Made by a program: the position numbers and the translations under genes
In this document: positions 44,542-53,208 of the stretch, one piece after another
Position numbering within the stretch: position 1 is the first letter of the stretch
Layout of the letters: each line of letters begins with the position of its first letter
The notes under the pieces: generated by a model
The model's input: only the letters and a program-made list of their open reading frames with translations
Told to the model about the DNA's origin: nothing
Database searches by the model: none
Origin: an uncultured Parafilimonas sp.
Lineage (GTDB): Bacteria > Bacteroidota > Bacteroidia > Chitinophagales > Chitinophagaceae
Assembly (NCBI GenBank): GCA_903882935.1
Contig: CAIRZB010000004.1
Span: 1 to 64,000 of the forward strand
Direction: 5' to 3'
Length of the DNA: 64,000 nt

Positions 44542-45765
44542 ATGCGTAACCACACCACCAAAAAAGTTTATATGCAAAAGATAACGACCATTTTATTTAT
44601 TGCCGCAAGTATTGTTATGGCTTCATGCGGCAGCAAACCCGCAGGGGATTTATTGGCAAAGAAAAAGGCCACGTTAGACAGCTTGAAAACTGAACAACAA
44701 AAAATAGCCGATGCCATAGTAAAACTGCAAGACGAGATTGCAAAAATTGATACATCTGCCGGCAGCCTGCAAAAGGCCGCGCTGGTATCATTGTCTGTAG
44801 TTGGCACAGAAAACTTTAAGCATTACCTTGATTTGCAGGGTAAAGTGGAAGCCGTTAATATATCCTATGTTACCCCAAGAAACGGCACAGGCGGCCAAGT
44901 AAAACAACTGTTTGTAGTTAAAGGCCAGGCCGTACACAAAGGCCAGTTGCTGCTTAAGCTGGATGATTTGTTGCCAAGCCAAACAGTTAAGGCAGCCCAG
45001 CAGGCTGTTGCTTCTTGGCAGGCTCAATATAATAACTACGCCGATGTGTACAAACGCAGAAAAAATTTGTTTGACCAAGGGATAGGCACAATCATTCAAT
45101 TGAACGGCGATAAAACAGCCGCCGACAATGCCCAGGCACAATTGATTGCGGCTGAGGAAAACCTAAAAACTGCACAGGAACAGGTAAATTTTACCAACGT
45201 ATACAGCGATGTGGAGGGTGTAGCCGAAGACGTTAATGTTAAGGTAGGGGAGTTTTTTACACCGGCTGCACAACAAATTAAGGTTGTAAACACCAATGAT
45301 TTAAAAGTTACCGCCAACGTACCCGAAAATTACACCACCAGTGTTAAAGAAGGCGACAGCATACTGGTGTCTTTTCCAGATATAAATAAAATGGTTAAGG
45401 CCAAGATAAGTGTAGCCGGCAAAATCATCGACCCCAACTCAAGGTCTTTTTACATAGAAGTACACCTGCCAGCGGATAAAGATTTAAAGCCAAACCAAAT
45501 AGCCAACGTTAAAATACAGGATTATAGTGCAGCCAATGCCATAACCATACCCGTAAATACATTGCAAACGGATGAAAAGGGCAAGTTTGTTTTGGTTGCC
45601 GAAACAATAGCTGGTAAGCTTACTGCAAAAAAGAAACCTGTAACAGTTGGGCAGTCTTACGGCGACAAAGTAGAAATTTTAAATGGCTTGCAAGCAGGCG
45701 ATAAACTCGTTACCGAAGGGTACCAAGCCTTGTACAATGGCCAGCCGTTAACAACGGCACTGTAA
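44542..45765 (+). CDS. RND efflux periplasmic adaptor (MFP) lipoprotein
   Basis: A lipoprotein signal (IAASIVMASCG, acylated Cys) precedes a coiled hairpin (LLAKKKATLDSLKTEQQKI, then a second helix around 170-240), lipoyl-like beta domain (QVKQLFVVKGQAVHKGQLL), barrel and membrane-proximal domain. HlyD/AcrA-type adaptors link the RND pump to TolC. I chose ATG 44542; ATG 44572 (MQKITT) would give the shorter signal and cannot be excluded. The gene lies between tolC and the RND gene in one operon. Confidence 0.92.
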   Translation: MRNHTTKKVYMQKITTILFIAASIVMASCGSKPAGDLLAKKKATLDSLKTEQQKIADAIVKLQDEIAKIDTSAGSLQKAALVSLSVVGTENFKHYLDLQGKVEAVNISYVTPRNGTGGQVKQLFVVKGQAVHKGQLLLKLDDLLPSQTVKAAQQAVASWQAQYNNYADVYKRRKNLFDQGIGTIIQLNGDKTAADNAQAQLIAAEENLKTAQEQVNFTNVYSDVEGVAEDVNVKVGEFFTPAAQQIKVVNTNDLKVTANVPENYTTSVKEGDSILVSFPDINKMVKAKISVAGKIIDPNSRSFYIEVHLPADKDLKPNQIANVKIQDYSAANAITIPVNTLQTDEKGKFVLVAETIAGKLTAKKKPVTVGQSYGDKVEILNGLQAGDKLVTEGYQALYNGQPLTTAL

Positions 45766-45851
45766 GCAGTTTACAGCAACCAGCTAAAAATAGGCAGGGC
45801 AATAAGCAATTGAGTTGTACTACCTGCCACTAAAAATTTCAAACTAATTGT

Positions 45852-48800
45852 ATGAGTGTTATAGAAAATATTAAAGACAATTTTAAACAGTTTGGACCAA
45901 CATCCTGGGCGGTTAAAAACAAAACATCCATATACCTGCTGATGCTAATTTTAAGCATCATTGGTATTGTACAGTTTTTAACGTTGCCAAAAGAGCAGTT
46001 TCCCGATATTGTGATACCCTATATTTATGTGCAAACGCCTTATATAGGCAACAGCCCCAAAGACATTGAGAACTTGGTAACCAAACCTATTGAAAAGCAG
46101 ATTAAGGGTATATCGGGTACAAAAATAAACAAGGTAACCAGCACATCGCAGCAAGACTATTCGGCAATCATCGTTGAGTTTGATACAAAGGTAGATAAGG
46201 ACGTGGCCTTGCAAAAAGTAAAAGATGCCGTTGACAAAGCCAAGCAGGACCTGCCGACCGACTTGACCACCGACCCAACCGTACTGCAGGTAAACCTGAG
46301 CGACCAGCCCATTATGTATGTAAACGTAAGTGGCAACTACGATGTAATGCGGCTAAAAAAGTTTGCTGATGACCTAAAAGATAAATTGGAAGACCTAAGC
46401 CAGCTAAACAGGGTTGACTTAGTGGGCGCACCAGAACGTGAGTTTCAAATTAATGTTGACAACTACCGCATGCAAAGTGCCAGCCTAACTTTTAACGATA
46501 TATCAAACGCGGTACAAAGCGAGAACGCCGATATAACAGGCGGTTTGTTAGAGGTGGGGAGCATGAAGCGTACGCTGCAATTGAAAGGCCAGTTTAAAAC
46601 TGCGGCTGACATTGCCCGCGTGGTACTGCGCAATTCAAAAGGCGGCATCGGATACCTGAAGGACATAGCTACCATTAAGGATACTATAAAAGATAAGGAG
46701 AGTTACGCGCGCCTTGACGGGCAAAACGTAATTACCCTGAACATTATAAAACGCAGCGGTGAAAACTTGATTGAAACCTCCGAGGCGGTAAATGCGTTAG
46801 TGGCCGAAATGAAGAAGTCCACCTTCCCGCCCGACCTTAAAGTGGTTATCACGGGCGACCTTAGCACCAAAACGCGCACATCGTTTAACGACCTGGTAAA
46901 CTCCATTGTGATAGGGTTTATATTGGTGCTCATCATCCTCATGTTCTTTATGGGTGTGGTTAATGCGTTTTTCGTAGCATTAAGCGTTCCGCTAAGCATG
47001 TTTGTGGCGTTTGTTTTTCTGCCGCTGGGCGATGTTATCATTGGTACGCATATAACGCTAAACTTTATCGTGCTTTTTGCCCTGCTGTTTGGTTTGGGTA
47101 TTATAGTGGATGATGCCATTGTGGTAATTGAAAATACCCACCGGATTTTTGCGGAGGGTAAGGGTAAAATAACCTCCACCAAATCGGCCATGATGGCGGC
47201 TGGTGAGGTATTTGTACCGGTGTTTGTGGGTACAGCCACCACGCTGGCCCCGTTCTTTCCGTTGCTGTTTTGGCCGGGGTTAATCGGTAAATTCATGGTG
47301 TACCTGCCAGCGATGCTTATTTTTACCCTTACTGCATCGTTGATTGTGGCCTTTATTATGAACCCCGTTTTTGCGGTAGATTTTATGAGCCACAGTGAAG
47401 AGGAAAAAGAAACCCCCAAAAGTACCGTGTTTAAGAAGCCCGGCTTTTGGATAGCCATTGGCTTGGGTATTTTGCTCGACTTTTTGCAGCAACCTTTTTT
47501 CGGCAACCTATTAATATCGTTTGCAATCTTAATCGTACTTAACAAATATGCTATAGAGGGCCTGATACACAGTTTTCAAAACCGTGTGCTGCCTTGGATT
47601 ATGGGCCATTACGAAACCTTGCTGCGTTGGGCACTGCAAGGTTGGCGGCCGGTAGGTTTGTTGTTGGGTACCATCGCGCTGTTAATAGTATCGTTTATGC
47701 TATTTGTCGGTTCTATCACATCTGGTCGGGTACAGATTGAATTCTTCCCCAAAGGCGATCCCAACCAAATATATGTTTACCTTAAATTGCCGGTGGGTAC
47801 TTCAGTTAATTATACCGATTCAGTAACGCACGTGTTGGAAGGCCGGGTATATAAAGTGCTGGGCATTGACAATAAAACAGGCAAAAAAAATGATATTGTT
47901 GAGAGCGTAATAACCAATATTGCCATTGGTGCCAACGACCCCCAAAGCGGTGACCAAAGCACCCACCCCGAGCTGGGCAGGATACAGGTATCGTTTGTGG
48001 AGTTTGCACAACGGCATGGTATTGCAACGGCCCCGTATATGGACCAGATACGTGCCGTAACCAAAGGCATACCCGGTGCGCAAATAGCGGTTGCCCAAGA
48101 ATCTTCAGGCCCGCAAACTGACCCACCCGTTAACATTGAGGTTTCTACCAATGCAGACGATTTTAACGCGTTGATAAAAACTGCGGTTAACCTTAAAAAC
48201 TTTCTTGATTCAGCACAGGTGGCCGGCGTTGAAGAATTAAAAATGGATATTGACCTTACCAACCCCGAGGTAACCTTAACAGTAGACAGGGAACGGGCGA
48301 ATATTGAGGGTGTTTCTTCTGTACAAATAGGCCAGGAAATACGCACAGCCCTGTTTGGCCGGGAAGTGTCAAAAATTAAAGAAGGTAAGGACGAATATAA
48401 AATACAGTTGCGCAACAATGCCATACAGCGTAAAAGTCTAGATGAGTTGCTAAACATGAAGGTTACATTTTTTGACCAATCCAGCGGCGGCCTCAAAAAT
48501 ATACCCATCATCAATTTGGTTAAGGTTGATTACACCAATACCCTTGGCAGCGTTAAGCACAAAAACCAAAAAAGGGTCATAACCTTAAAATCGAATGTAC
48601 TAAATGGTTTTACACCAACAGCGGTAAACCAAGTACTGGCTGCCGATATTCAAAGTTTTCATGGCAAGGCCGACGGGGTTAATATTGAGCAAACAGGTGA
48701 GGGCGCCCAGCAAGCAGAAACGTTGGCATTTTTGGGCAAAGCCTTGTTTATTGCCTTGGGTCTTATATTGTTGTTCTTGGTGTTGCAGTTTAACTCGGTA

Positions 48801-49457
48801 AGCAAATCCATCATCATATTAACGGAGATTATTTTTAGCGTTATCGGCGTGTTCCTTGGTTTTACCATAACAGGCATGACGGTATCTGGCATCATGACCG
48901 GCTTAGGTATTGTTGGCCTTGCTGGTATTGTGGTTAAAAACGGCATATTGGTAATTGAGTTTGCCGATGAGTTGCGTGGCCGGGGCTTAAAAACGCGCGA
49001 AGCCGTTGTACAGGCTGGCAAAACTCGTATTATACCAGTGTTACTTACTGCCTTGGCGGCTATACTTGGCTTGGTGCCGCTTGCTGTTGGCTTTAATATT
49101 GACTTTGTAAAAATGTTCAGCGAGCTAAACCCACACATCTTTTTTGGTGGGGACAATGCGGTGTTTTGGAAGCCGCTTTCGTGGACTATTATTTTCGGCC
49201 TCGCTTTTGCATTTTTTATGACGTTGATTATAGTGCCCAGCATGTACTTGATAGCCGAGCGTTTACGCAGGCCCATGCGCAGGCATTTTGGTGGCAAATG
49301 GGTATCGTTTATGGGCATACCACCCCTTACGGTTATCTTCTTGGTGTTGATGTTGCCTTATACATTAATTAGGCACAGGATAGATGTTGCCAGAAGAAAA
49401 AGGAGAATGGCAAAAAACTTAACTGCCAATGAAGCTTTTAAGGGAAGTTGGTTTTAA
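45852..49457 (+). CDS. RND efflux permease (AcrB-like)
   Basis: A 1201-residue inner-membrane pump of the HAE1/hydrophobe-amphiphile RND group. TM1 (TSIYLLMLILSIIGIVQF) is followed by a porter domain, TM2-TM6 with the proton-relay aspartates in GIIVDDAIVVIEN, a second porter domain, and TM8-TM12 (IGLAGIVVKNGILVIEFADELRGRG). Compared with AcrB (1049) there is an insertion of roughly 100 residues between TM6 and the second half, with a charged SHSEEEKETPKS stretch and two extra hydrophobic segments. A strong terminator follows, ending the TetR-TolC-MFP-RND operon. Substrate unknown. Confidence 0.95.
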   Translation: MSVIENIKDNFKQFGPTSWAVKNKTSIYLLMLILSIIGIVQFLTLPKEQFPDIVIPYIYVQTPYIGNSPKDIENLVTKPIEKQIKGISGTKINKVTSTSQQDYSAIIVEFDTKVDKDVALQKVKDAVDKAKQDLPTDLTTDPTVLQVNLSDQPIMYVNVSGNYDVMRLKKFADDLKDKLEDLSQLNRVDLVGAPEREFQINVDNYRMQSASLTFNDISNAVQSENADITGGLLEVGSMKRTLQLKGQFKTAADIARVVLRNSKGGIGYLKDIATIKDTIKDKESYARLDGQNVITLNIIKRSGENLIETSEAVNALVAEMKKSTFPPDLKVVITGDLSTKTRTSFNDLVNSIVIGFILVLIILMFFMGVVNAFFVALSVPLSMFVAFVFLPLGDVIIGTHITLNFIVLFALLFGLGIIVDDAIVVIENTHRIFAEGKGKITSTKSAMMAAGEVFVPVFVGTATTLAPFFPLLFWPGLIGKFMVYLPAMLIFTLTASLIVAFIMNPVFAVDFMSHSEEEKETPKSTVFKKPGFWIAIGLGILLDFLQQPFFGNLLISFAILIVLNKYAIEGLIHSFQNRVLPWIMGHYETLLRWALQGWRPVGLLLGTIALLIVSFMLFVGSITSGRVQIEFFPKGDPNQIYVYLKLPVGTSVNYTDSVTHVLEGRVYKVLGIDNKTGKKNDIVESVITNIAIGANDPQSGDQSTHPELGRIQVSFVEFAQRHGIATAPYMDQIRAVTKGIPGAQIAVAQESSGPQTDPPVNIEVSTNADDFNALIKTAVNLKNFLDSAQVAGVEELKMDIDLTNPEVTLTVDRERANIEGVSSVQIGQEIRTALFGREVSKIKEGKDEYKIQLRNNAIQRKSLDELLNMKVTFFDQSSGGLKNIPIINLVKVDYTNTLGSVKHKNQKRVITLKSNVLNGFTPTAVNQVLAADIQSFHGKADGVNIEQTGEGAQQAETLAFLGKALFIALGLILLFLVLQFNSVSKSIIILTEIIFSVIGVFLGFTITGMTVSGIMTGLGIVGLAGIVVKNGILVIEFADELRGRGLKTREAVVQAGKTRIIPVLLTALAAILGLVPLAVGFNIDFVKMFSELNPHIFFGGDNAVFWKPLSWTIIFGLAFAFFMTLIIVPSMYLIAERLRRPMRRHFGGKWVSFMGIPPLTVIFLVLMLPYTLIRHRIDVARRKRRMAKNLTANEAFKGSWF

Positions 49458-49520
49458 ATAATTGGATACACATTTTTTACAGTTGGTTTGGTTGAGTAGG
49501 TTCCGCCAAGCGGAGCAGCA

Positions 49521-49549
49521 AACCGCCCTGAGTCTTCAGGGCGGTTTTT
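49521..49549 (+). terminator. Terminator of the efflux operon
   Basis: Perfect stem AACCGCCCTGA (49521-49531) with TCAGGGCGGTT (49536-49546), four-base loop, then T residues. Confidence 0.94.
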
Positions 49550-49625
49550 GTTGCAATGCGGTAAGGGTAAAGCAAGTACATAGCGTAAAAAACACCCCGG
49601 CTAAAATTTTATTGCATATTTTTTC

Positions 49626-49655
49626 TTGTACAATAGCATAAAATCTATATTTTTG
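49626..49655 (+). promoter_or_regulatory. Bacteroidota-type promoter of the tRNA locus
   Basis: A TTG at 49626-49628 is followed after 19 bases by TATTTTTG (49648-49655), fitting the Bacteroidota -33 TTG / -7 TAnnTTTG promoter. A hairpin (GAATTGAAAA at 49663-49672 with its complement ending at 49696) lies between it and the first tRNA-like copy. Confidence 0.65.
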
Positions 49656-49696
49656 CGCCCTTGAATTGAAAAACAGATTAAGCTTTTTTTCAATTC

Positions 49697-49756
49697 GGGC
49701 CTATAGTTCAGTTGGTTAGAGCATCCCGATACAATCGGGAGGGCTTTGGTTAAAAT
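49697..49756 (+). pseudogene. Degenerate tRNA copy A with exchanged anticodon arm
   Basis: The sequence repeats the first two thirds of the intact tRNA 70 bases downstream (GGGCCTATAG, D arm, GAGCA) but its anticodon arm is TCCCG-ATACAAT-CGGGA (49724-49740), so the nominal anticodon is ACA; the T arm and 3' acceptor strand are lost. It cannot fold as a complete tRNA. Confidence 0.75.
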
Positions 49757-49766
49757 GTTTATAGAG

Positions 49767-50177
<411 letters not shown>

Positions 50178-50182
50178 CATAT

Positions 50183-50215
50183 ACCACCCCGATAAAATTT
50201 AGGGTGGTTTTTTTT
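50183..50215 (+). terminator. Terminator copy after tRNA-like copy C
   Basis: ACCACCCC (50183-50190) pairs with GGGTGGT (50202-50208), followed by eight T. It duplicates the terminator at 49846. Confidence 0.85.
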
Positions 50216-50256
50216 ATGTTTTACGTCTACATTCTTTAAAAAAATTCCCGTTTACT

Positions 50257-50278
50257 GGATTTGTGGAGACACAAATCC
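50257..50278. repeat. Perfect hairpin 1
   Basis: GGATTTGTG (50257-50265), loop GAGA, CACAAATCC (50270-50278). No T run, so not a standard terminator. Confidence 0.7.
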
Positions 50279-50291
50279 GGGCAAACGCCCC

Positions 50292-50311
50292 CGGTTGTGT
50301 CCCCACAACCG
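50292..50311. repeat. Perfect hairpin 2
   Basis: CGGTTGTG (50292-50299), loop TCCC, CACAACCG (50304-50311), 13 bases after hairpin 1. The rest of 50312-50522 shows no gene. Confidence 0.7.
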
Positions 50312-50522
50312 TTTCATGGGCTTGACCATACGGCCTTGGTATTTTTTTCAAAAAAAATCAGCTAAACCAAATTGCGGATAGTCATTAATTTTTCTATCGC
50401 TTTAGGGGCTTTAAAAAGCTTTTTCTATAGGTAAAAAGGCAAAGCAGTCATTTTAACTTAATGGCTGCCTTAGCTATTTTTATTGGGTGGCATGCAACAT
50501 CAAAGCCGCCGTTTAGTAGGGT

Positions 50523-50819
50523 TTATGGCTTTTTAGGTACTACAGCCAGCATGGGCGTTGCTTCATAACGGTTAATAGCGGCAGCGGGGTCATTGGCAAT
50601 AAATTGTTGCACTAAGGCCTCGTCTTCTACCTCAACTATGCCTAAACCATAAACCCCGTTTGGGTCAAGCACAGGCCCAAAGGCCAGTACAAAGCCTTTG
50701 TCCATCAGCGCTTTCCAATACGCCACATGCAACATCATAACGCTACGCTCTTCAGCACTCATATCTTGGGCAAAAGTTGGGCGCGGTGGTATAAGCTTTA
50801 AAACAAAATACTTTTTCAT
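50523..50819 (-). CDS. YciI family protein
   Basis: A 98-residue ferredoxin-like YCII protein: a MKKYFVLKLIPPRPTF strand, the helix VMMLHVAYWKALMDKGFVLAFGPVLDPNGVYGLGIVEV and a final DPAAAINRYEATPML. The conserved His (HVAYW) and Asp of the putative active site are present. Function unknown; members act as dimers and some have dehydrochlorinase or regulatory roles. It reads in the same direction as the OsmC-fusion gene 72 bases upstream, so they may share a transcript. Confidence 0.9.
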   Translation of the reverse strand: MKKYFVLKLIPPRPTFAQDMSAEERSVMMLHVAYWKALMDKGFVLAFGPVLDPNGVYGLGIVEVEDEALVQQFIANDPAAAINRYEATPMLAVVPKKP

Positions 50820-50891
50820 GTGGCAAGGTTTTACGCTAAAATAAAATCTAAAGGGCAGTGTCCCAAAATTGTTGTTTAGTTTAAACCAAAT

Positions 50892-51536
50892 TTATGGTGT
50901 GGAATTTTCAAAAAAGCGCAATGCGCCCGTGGGGCATTTATTAACCTGGGCAATTATTTCCTCTGTGGTGGCACCTTGCATATTAACCCAAGGCCGCTCA
51001 TTAAGGTTAAAAACGGTAGGCATTTGGGTTACGCAACGGCCTGAATGTTTGCAAAATTCTGGCTTCCATACTACGGTAACCTGCCCGTTGGTGTATTTTA
51101 ACTGCTTTTCGGCATCAGCATCATTATAGGTGTAGGTTCTAACCAAAATATCGCCCTGCAGAATTTTAGATATGGGGCAGGCCTCTGCTATTTCAAGCAG
51201 TTTACTCCGCTGCTCGGCAGTAACTTCCTGTAAAAAGTTTATGTCCCGGTCAATTATTGTAATAACCGTATCATCCTTTTTGGTTTGGTACAAATTTGCT
51301 TTTACGGCAATATGGGCTATATCCCAACCCTTTCGGTCAATATACATCCGCAATGTAATCAGCGTACACGACGCAAGCGACGATAGCAGCAATGTATAAG
51401 GGTCGGGGCCAGTGTCAGCACCGCCTGCTTTCACCGGTTCGTCTGCCATAAATTTACCGTTGCGCCAGGTAATTTCGCAGGCGTATTTAACTAAGCCTAT
51501 ACTGCCTTCCAATGGGTTCTCGAGCATATATTTCAT
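50892..51536 (-). CDS. OsmC-like protein fused to a 4Fe-4S mono-cluster domain
   Basis: Residues 1-140 are OsmC/Ohr-like: KYACEITWRNGKFMADEP, GGADTGPDPYTLLLSSLASCTLITLRMYIDRKGW with the single reactive cysteine, and a CPISKILQG end with the second cysteine. Residues 145-214 are a divergent mono-cluster ferredoxin domain (PF06902/Fer4_19 type): CKHSGRC, then NLNERPWVNMQGATTEEIIAQVNKCPTGALRF. OsmC proteins reduce peroxides with thiol partners; the ferredoxin part may supply electrons. This is a fusion of two domains usually found separately. It stands with YciI and Dps in a stress-gene run on the minus strand. Confidence 0.88.
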   Translation of the reverse strand: MKYMLENPLEGSIGLVKYACEITWRNGKFMADEPVKAGGADTGPDPYTLLLSSLASCTLITLRMYIDRKGWDIAHIAVKANLYQTKKDDTVITIIDRDINFLQEVTAEQRSKLLEIAEACPISKILQGDILVRTYTYNDADAEKQLKYTNGQVTVVWKPEFCKHSGRCVTQMPTVFNLNERPWVNMQGATTEEIIAQVNKCPTGALRFFENSTP

Positions 51537-51643
51537 ATCTCGTTCATTTAATATTATGTGTTAAAAAGCATTTTGGGTACACCACACAAAAACGCTGTGG
51601 TACACCCAAATTACTCAAAAAAAATGTAAACCGGGCTTAATTT

Positions 51644-52114
51644 TTACAGGTGTGCCCTTAACATCCAAGCCAATTTTTCGTGTTGTTCCATCAGGCCGGT
51701 TATAAAGTCGCTCGTACCTGCGTCTTCATATTTTGTGGCAAAAACGTTGATGTTTTGCCGTATAAATATGATGATGCCTTCATGGTCAGCAAGCAATTCT
51801 TTAGTAAAACCGGCACTGGTATTATCCTGGTTGCTTTTTTCCGTAAGGTGTGTTAGCCGTAAAAATTCAGCCAATGTAGCAGGTGCATAATGGCCAAGGG
51901 TGCGTATGCGTTCGGCAACGCTATCAACTACCTCTGCCAGCTGGGTGTATTGGGCTTCAAAAAATAGGTGCATGCTGTGAAAATCAGGGCCTTCCACATT
52001 CCAATGTGCATTGCGGGTTTTGGTGTACAGCAAAAACTCATCCGCCAGTAGTTTGCTCAATTCCAATGCTACAGCATTTCTGTTGGCTTCGGAAATTCCA
52101 ATTTCTGTGTTCAT
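51644..52114 (-). CDS. dps: Dps-family ferritin-like DNA protection protein
   Basis: A 156-residue Dps protein. The ferroxidase site residues lie in NAHWNVEGPDFHSMHLFFEAQYTQLAEVVDSVAERI (His, His, Asp, Glu), with the first region LSKLLADEFLLYTKT. Dps forms dodecamers that bind iron and DNA and protect against peroxide. The start ATG 52114 is standard; there is no strongly basic DNA-binding tail. It is transcribed in the same direction as the OsmC fusion 107 bases downstream, and divergent from the OmpA gene (281 bases). Confidence 0.93.
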   Translation of the reverse strand: MNTEIGISEANRNAVALELSKLLADEFLLYTKTRNAHWNVEGPDFHSMHLFFEAQYTQLAEVVDSVAERIRTLGHYAPATLAEFLRLTHLTEKSNQDNTSAGFTKELLADHEGIIIFIRQNINVFATKYEDAGTSDFITGLMEQHEKLAWMLRAHL

Positions 52115-52394
52115 ACGATTAGTGTTTTAATTGTTGTTAACAAACGGCCATAAAGGTATCATAATCTTTAGGTATATGTTTTTACGCGCTAGTCAATAAG
52201 TGGTCATCTATGTAATTTAAAACAACCATAACATAGCCAGCGCAAGTAACATGCTGTTTGTAGGCAAATTGTACGCCATCTTTGCCGCTGTAGTTTGTAA
52301 TTGGTAAATACATATTGCCTTATTGTTTAAATTTATCGCCAAAAAGATAATTTTACCAGCTATTCATCCGTTGTAGTGTACCAAAAATGTTACT

Positions 52395-53114
52395 ATGCAT
52401 AAATTCTTACCCCGACCACTTTTAGTGATTGTGATATTATCGGTTTGTTTGCGCCTTAACGCCCAAGACAAAACCACACCCAAAAGCGATTCTGTTAGCA
52501 CGGCACCCGTGGAGGTTAGTGTGGTGAATGCAAAAAACCTACCACGCAAAGGCGAGTTGGTGTTATTTATATCGCAAAAAACGAAGAAGGTGTATAGTGC
52601 ATATACCAATGCCGAGGGCAAAGTAACTACCCGTTTGCCTGCCGGGGACGATTATACGGTTACCGTAAAAGCTTTTACCGATTCCGCAAAATATGGCACC
52701 CTTAACATACCCGCCCTGGCACCTGGCCAACATTTTAGAGATGCGCTTGGGGTTGATATTATGTACGAACCCGGCCGTGAATTTACCCTAAACGATGTTA
52801 AGTATGATGTGGGAAAAGCCACCTTAAGGCCAGAATCGTTTAAGCAATTGCAGGATCTGTTTGAGTACCTGCAATGGAAGACTGATTTAAAAATTGAAAT
52901 TGCCGGCCATACCGATAATGTGGGTAAGGCGGAAGATAACCTGAAACTATCCCAACTGCGTGCTGAATCGGTTAGGGAATGGCTGCTTAAAAAAGGCATT
53001 GGTGCAGACCGTATTGTTGCCAAAGGCTACGGCGCAACTAGGCCTATTGCAGACAATACCACAGATGTTGGACGGCAAAAAAATAGGCGCACGGAAGTGC
53101 ATATTATAGATTAG
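52395..53114 (+). CDS. OmpA family protein
   Basis: A signal peptide (residues 1-24, ending RLNAQ) is followed by a beta domain with CarbopepD-like features (25-120: VEVSVVNAKNLPRKGELVLFIS, YTNAEGKVTTRLPAGDDYTV) and a C-terminal OmpA peptidoglycan-binding domain (125-239: VKYDVGKATLRPESFKQLQDL, IAGHTDNVGKAEDNLKLSQLRAESVREWLLKKGI, RRTEVHI). It should anchor the outer membrane to peptidoglycan. No TPR or PorE-like part is present, so it is a simple OmpA. Monocistronic, with a shared bidirectional terminator downstream. Confidence 0.93.
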   Translation: MHKFLPRPLLVIVILSVCLRLNAQDKTTPKSDSVSTAPVEVSVVNAKNLPRKGELVLFISQKTKKVYSAYTNAEGKVTTRLPAGDDYTVTVKAFTDSAKYGTLNIPALAPGQHFRDALGVDIMYEPGREFTLNDVKYDVGKATLRPESFKQLQDLFEYLQWKTDLKIEIAGHTDNVGKAEDNLKLSQLRAESVREWLLKKGIGADRIVAKGYGATRPIADNTTDVGRQKNRRTEVHIID

Positions 53115-53142
53115 CTGGCGTTTGCAAACACATTTTACTGTA

Positions 53143-53183
53143 AACTATAAAGGCTGCGCAACTATTGCACAGCCTTTATAGTT
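53143..53183. terminator. Bidirectional terminator between convergent genes
   Basis: A 14-base perfect stem (AACTATAAAGGCTG, 53143-53156, complement at 53170-53183) with a 13-base loop serving the OmpA gene and the dipeptidase gene. Confidence 0.85.
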
Positions 53184-53208
53184 GTATAAAACACCGTATA
53201 CGGCTTGT

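Noticed and set aside
46703-47545. 280-codon open frame on the minus strand inside the RND gene
   Set aside because: Shadow of the real RND reading frame; composition is atypical and no family motif is seen.
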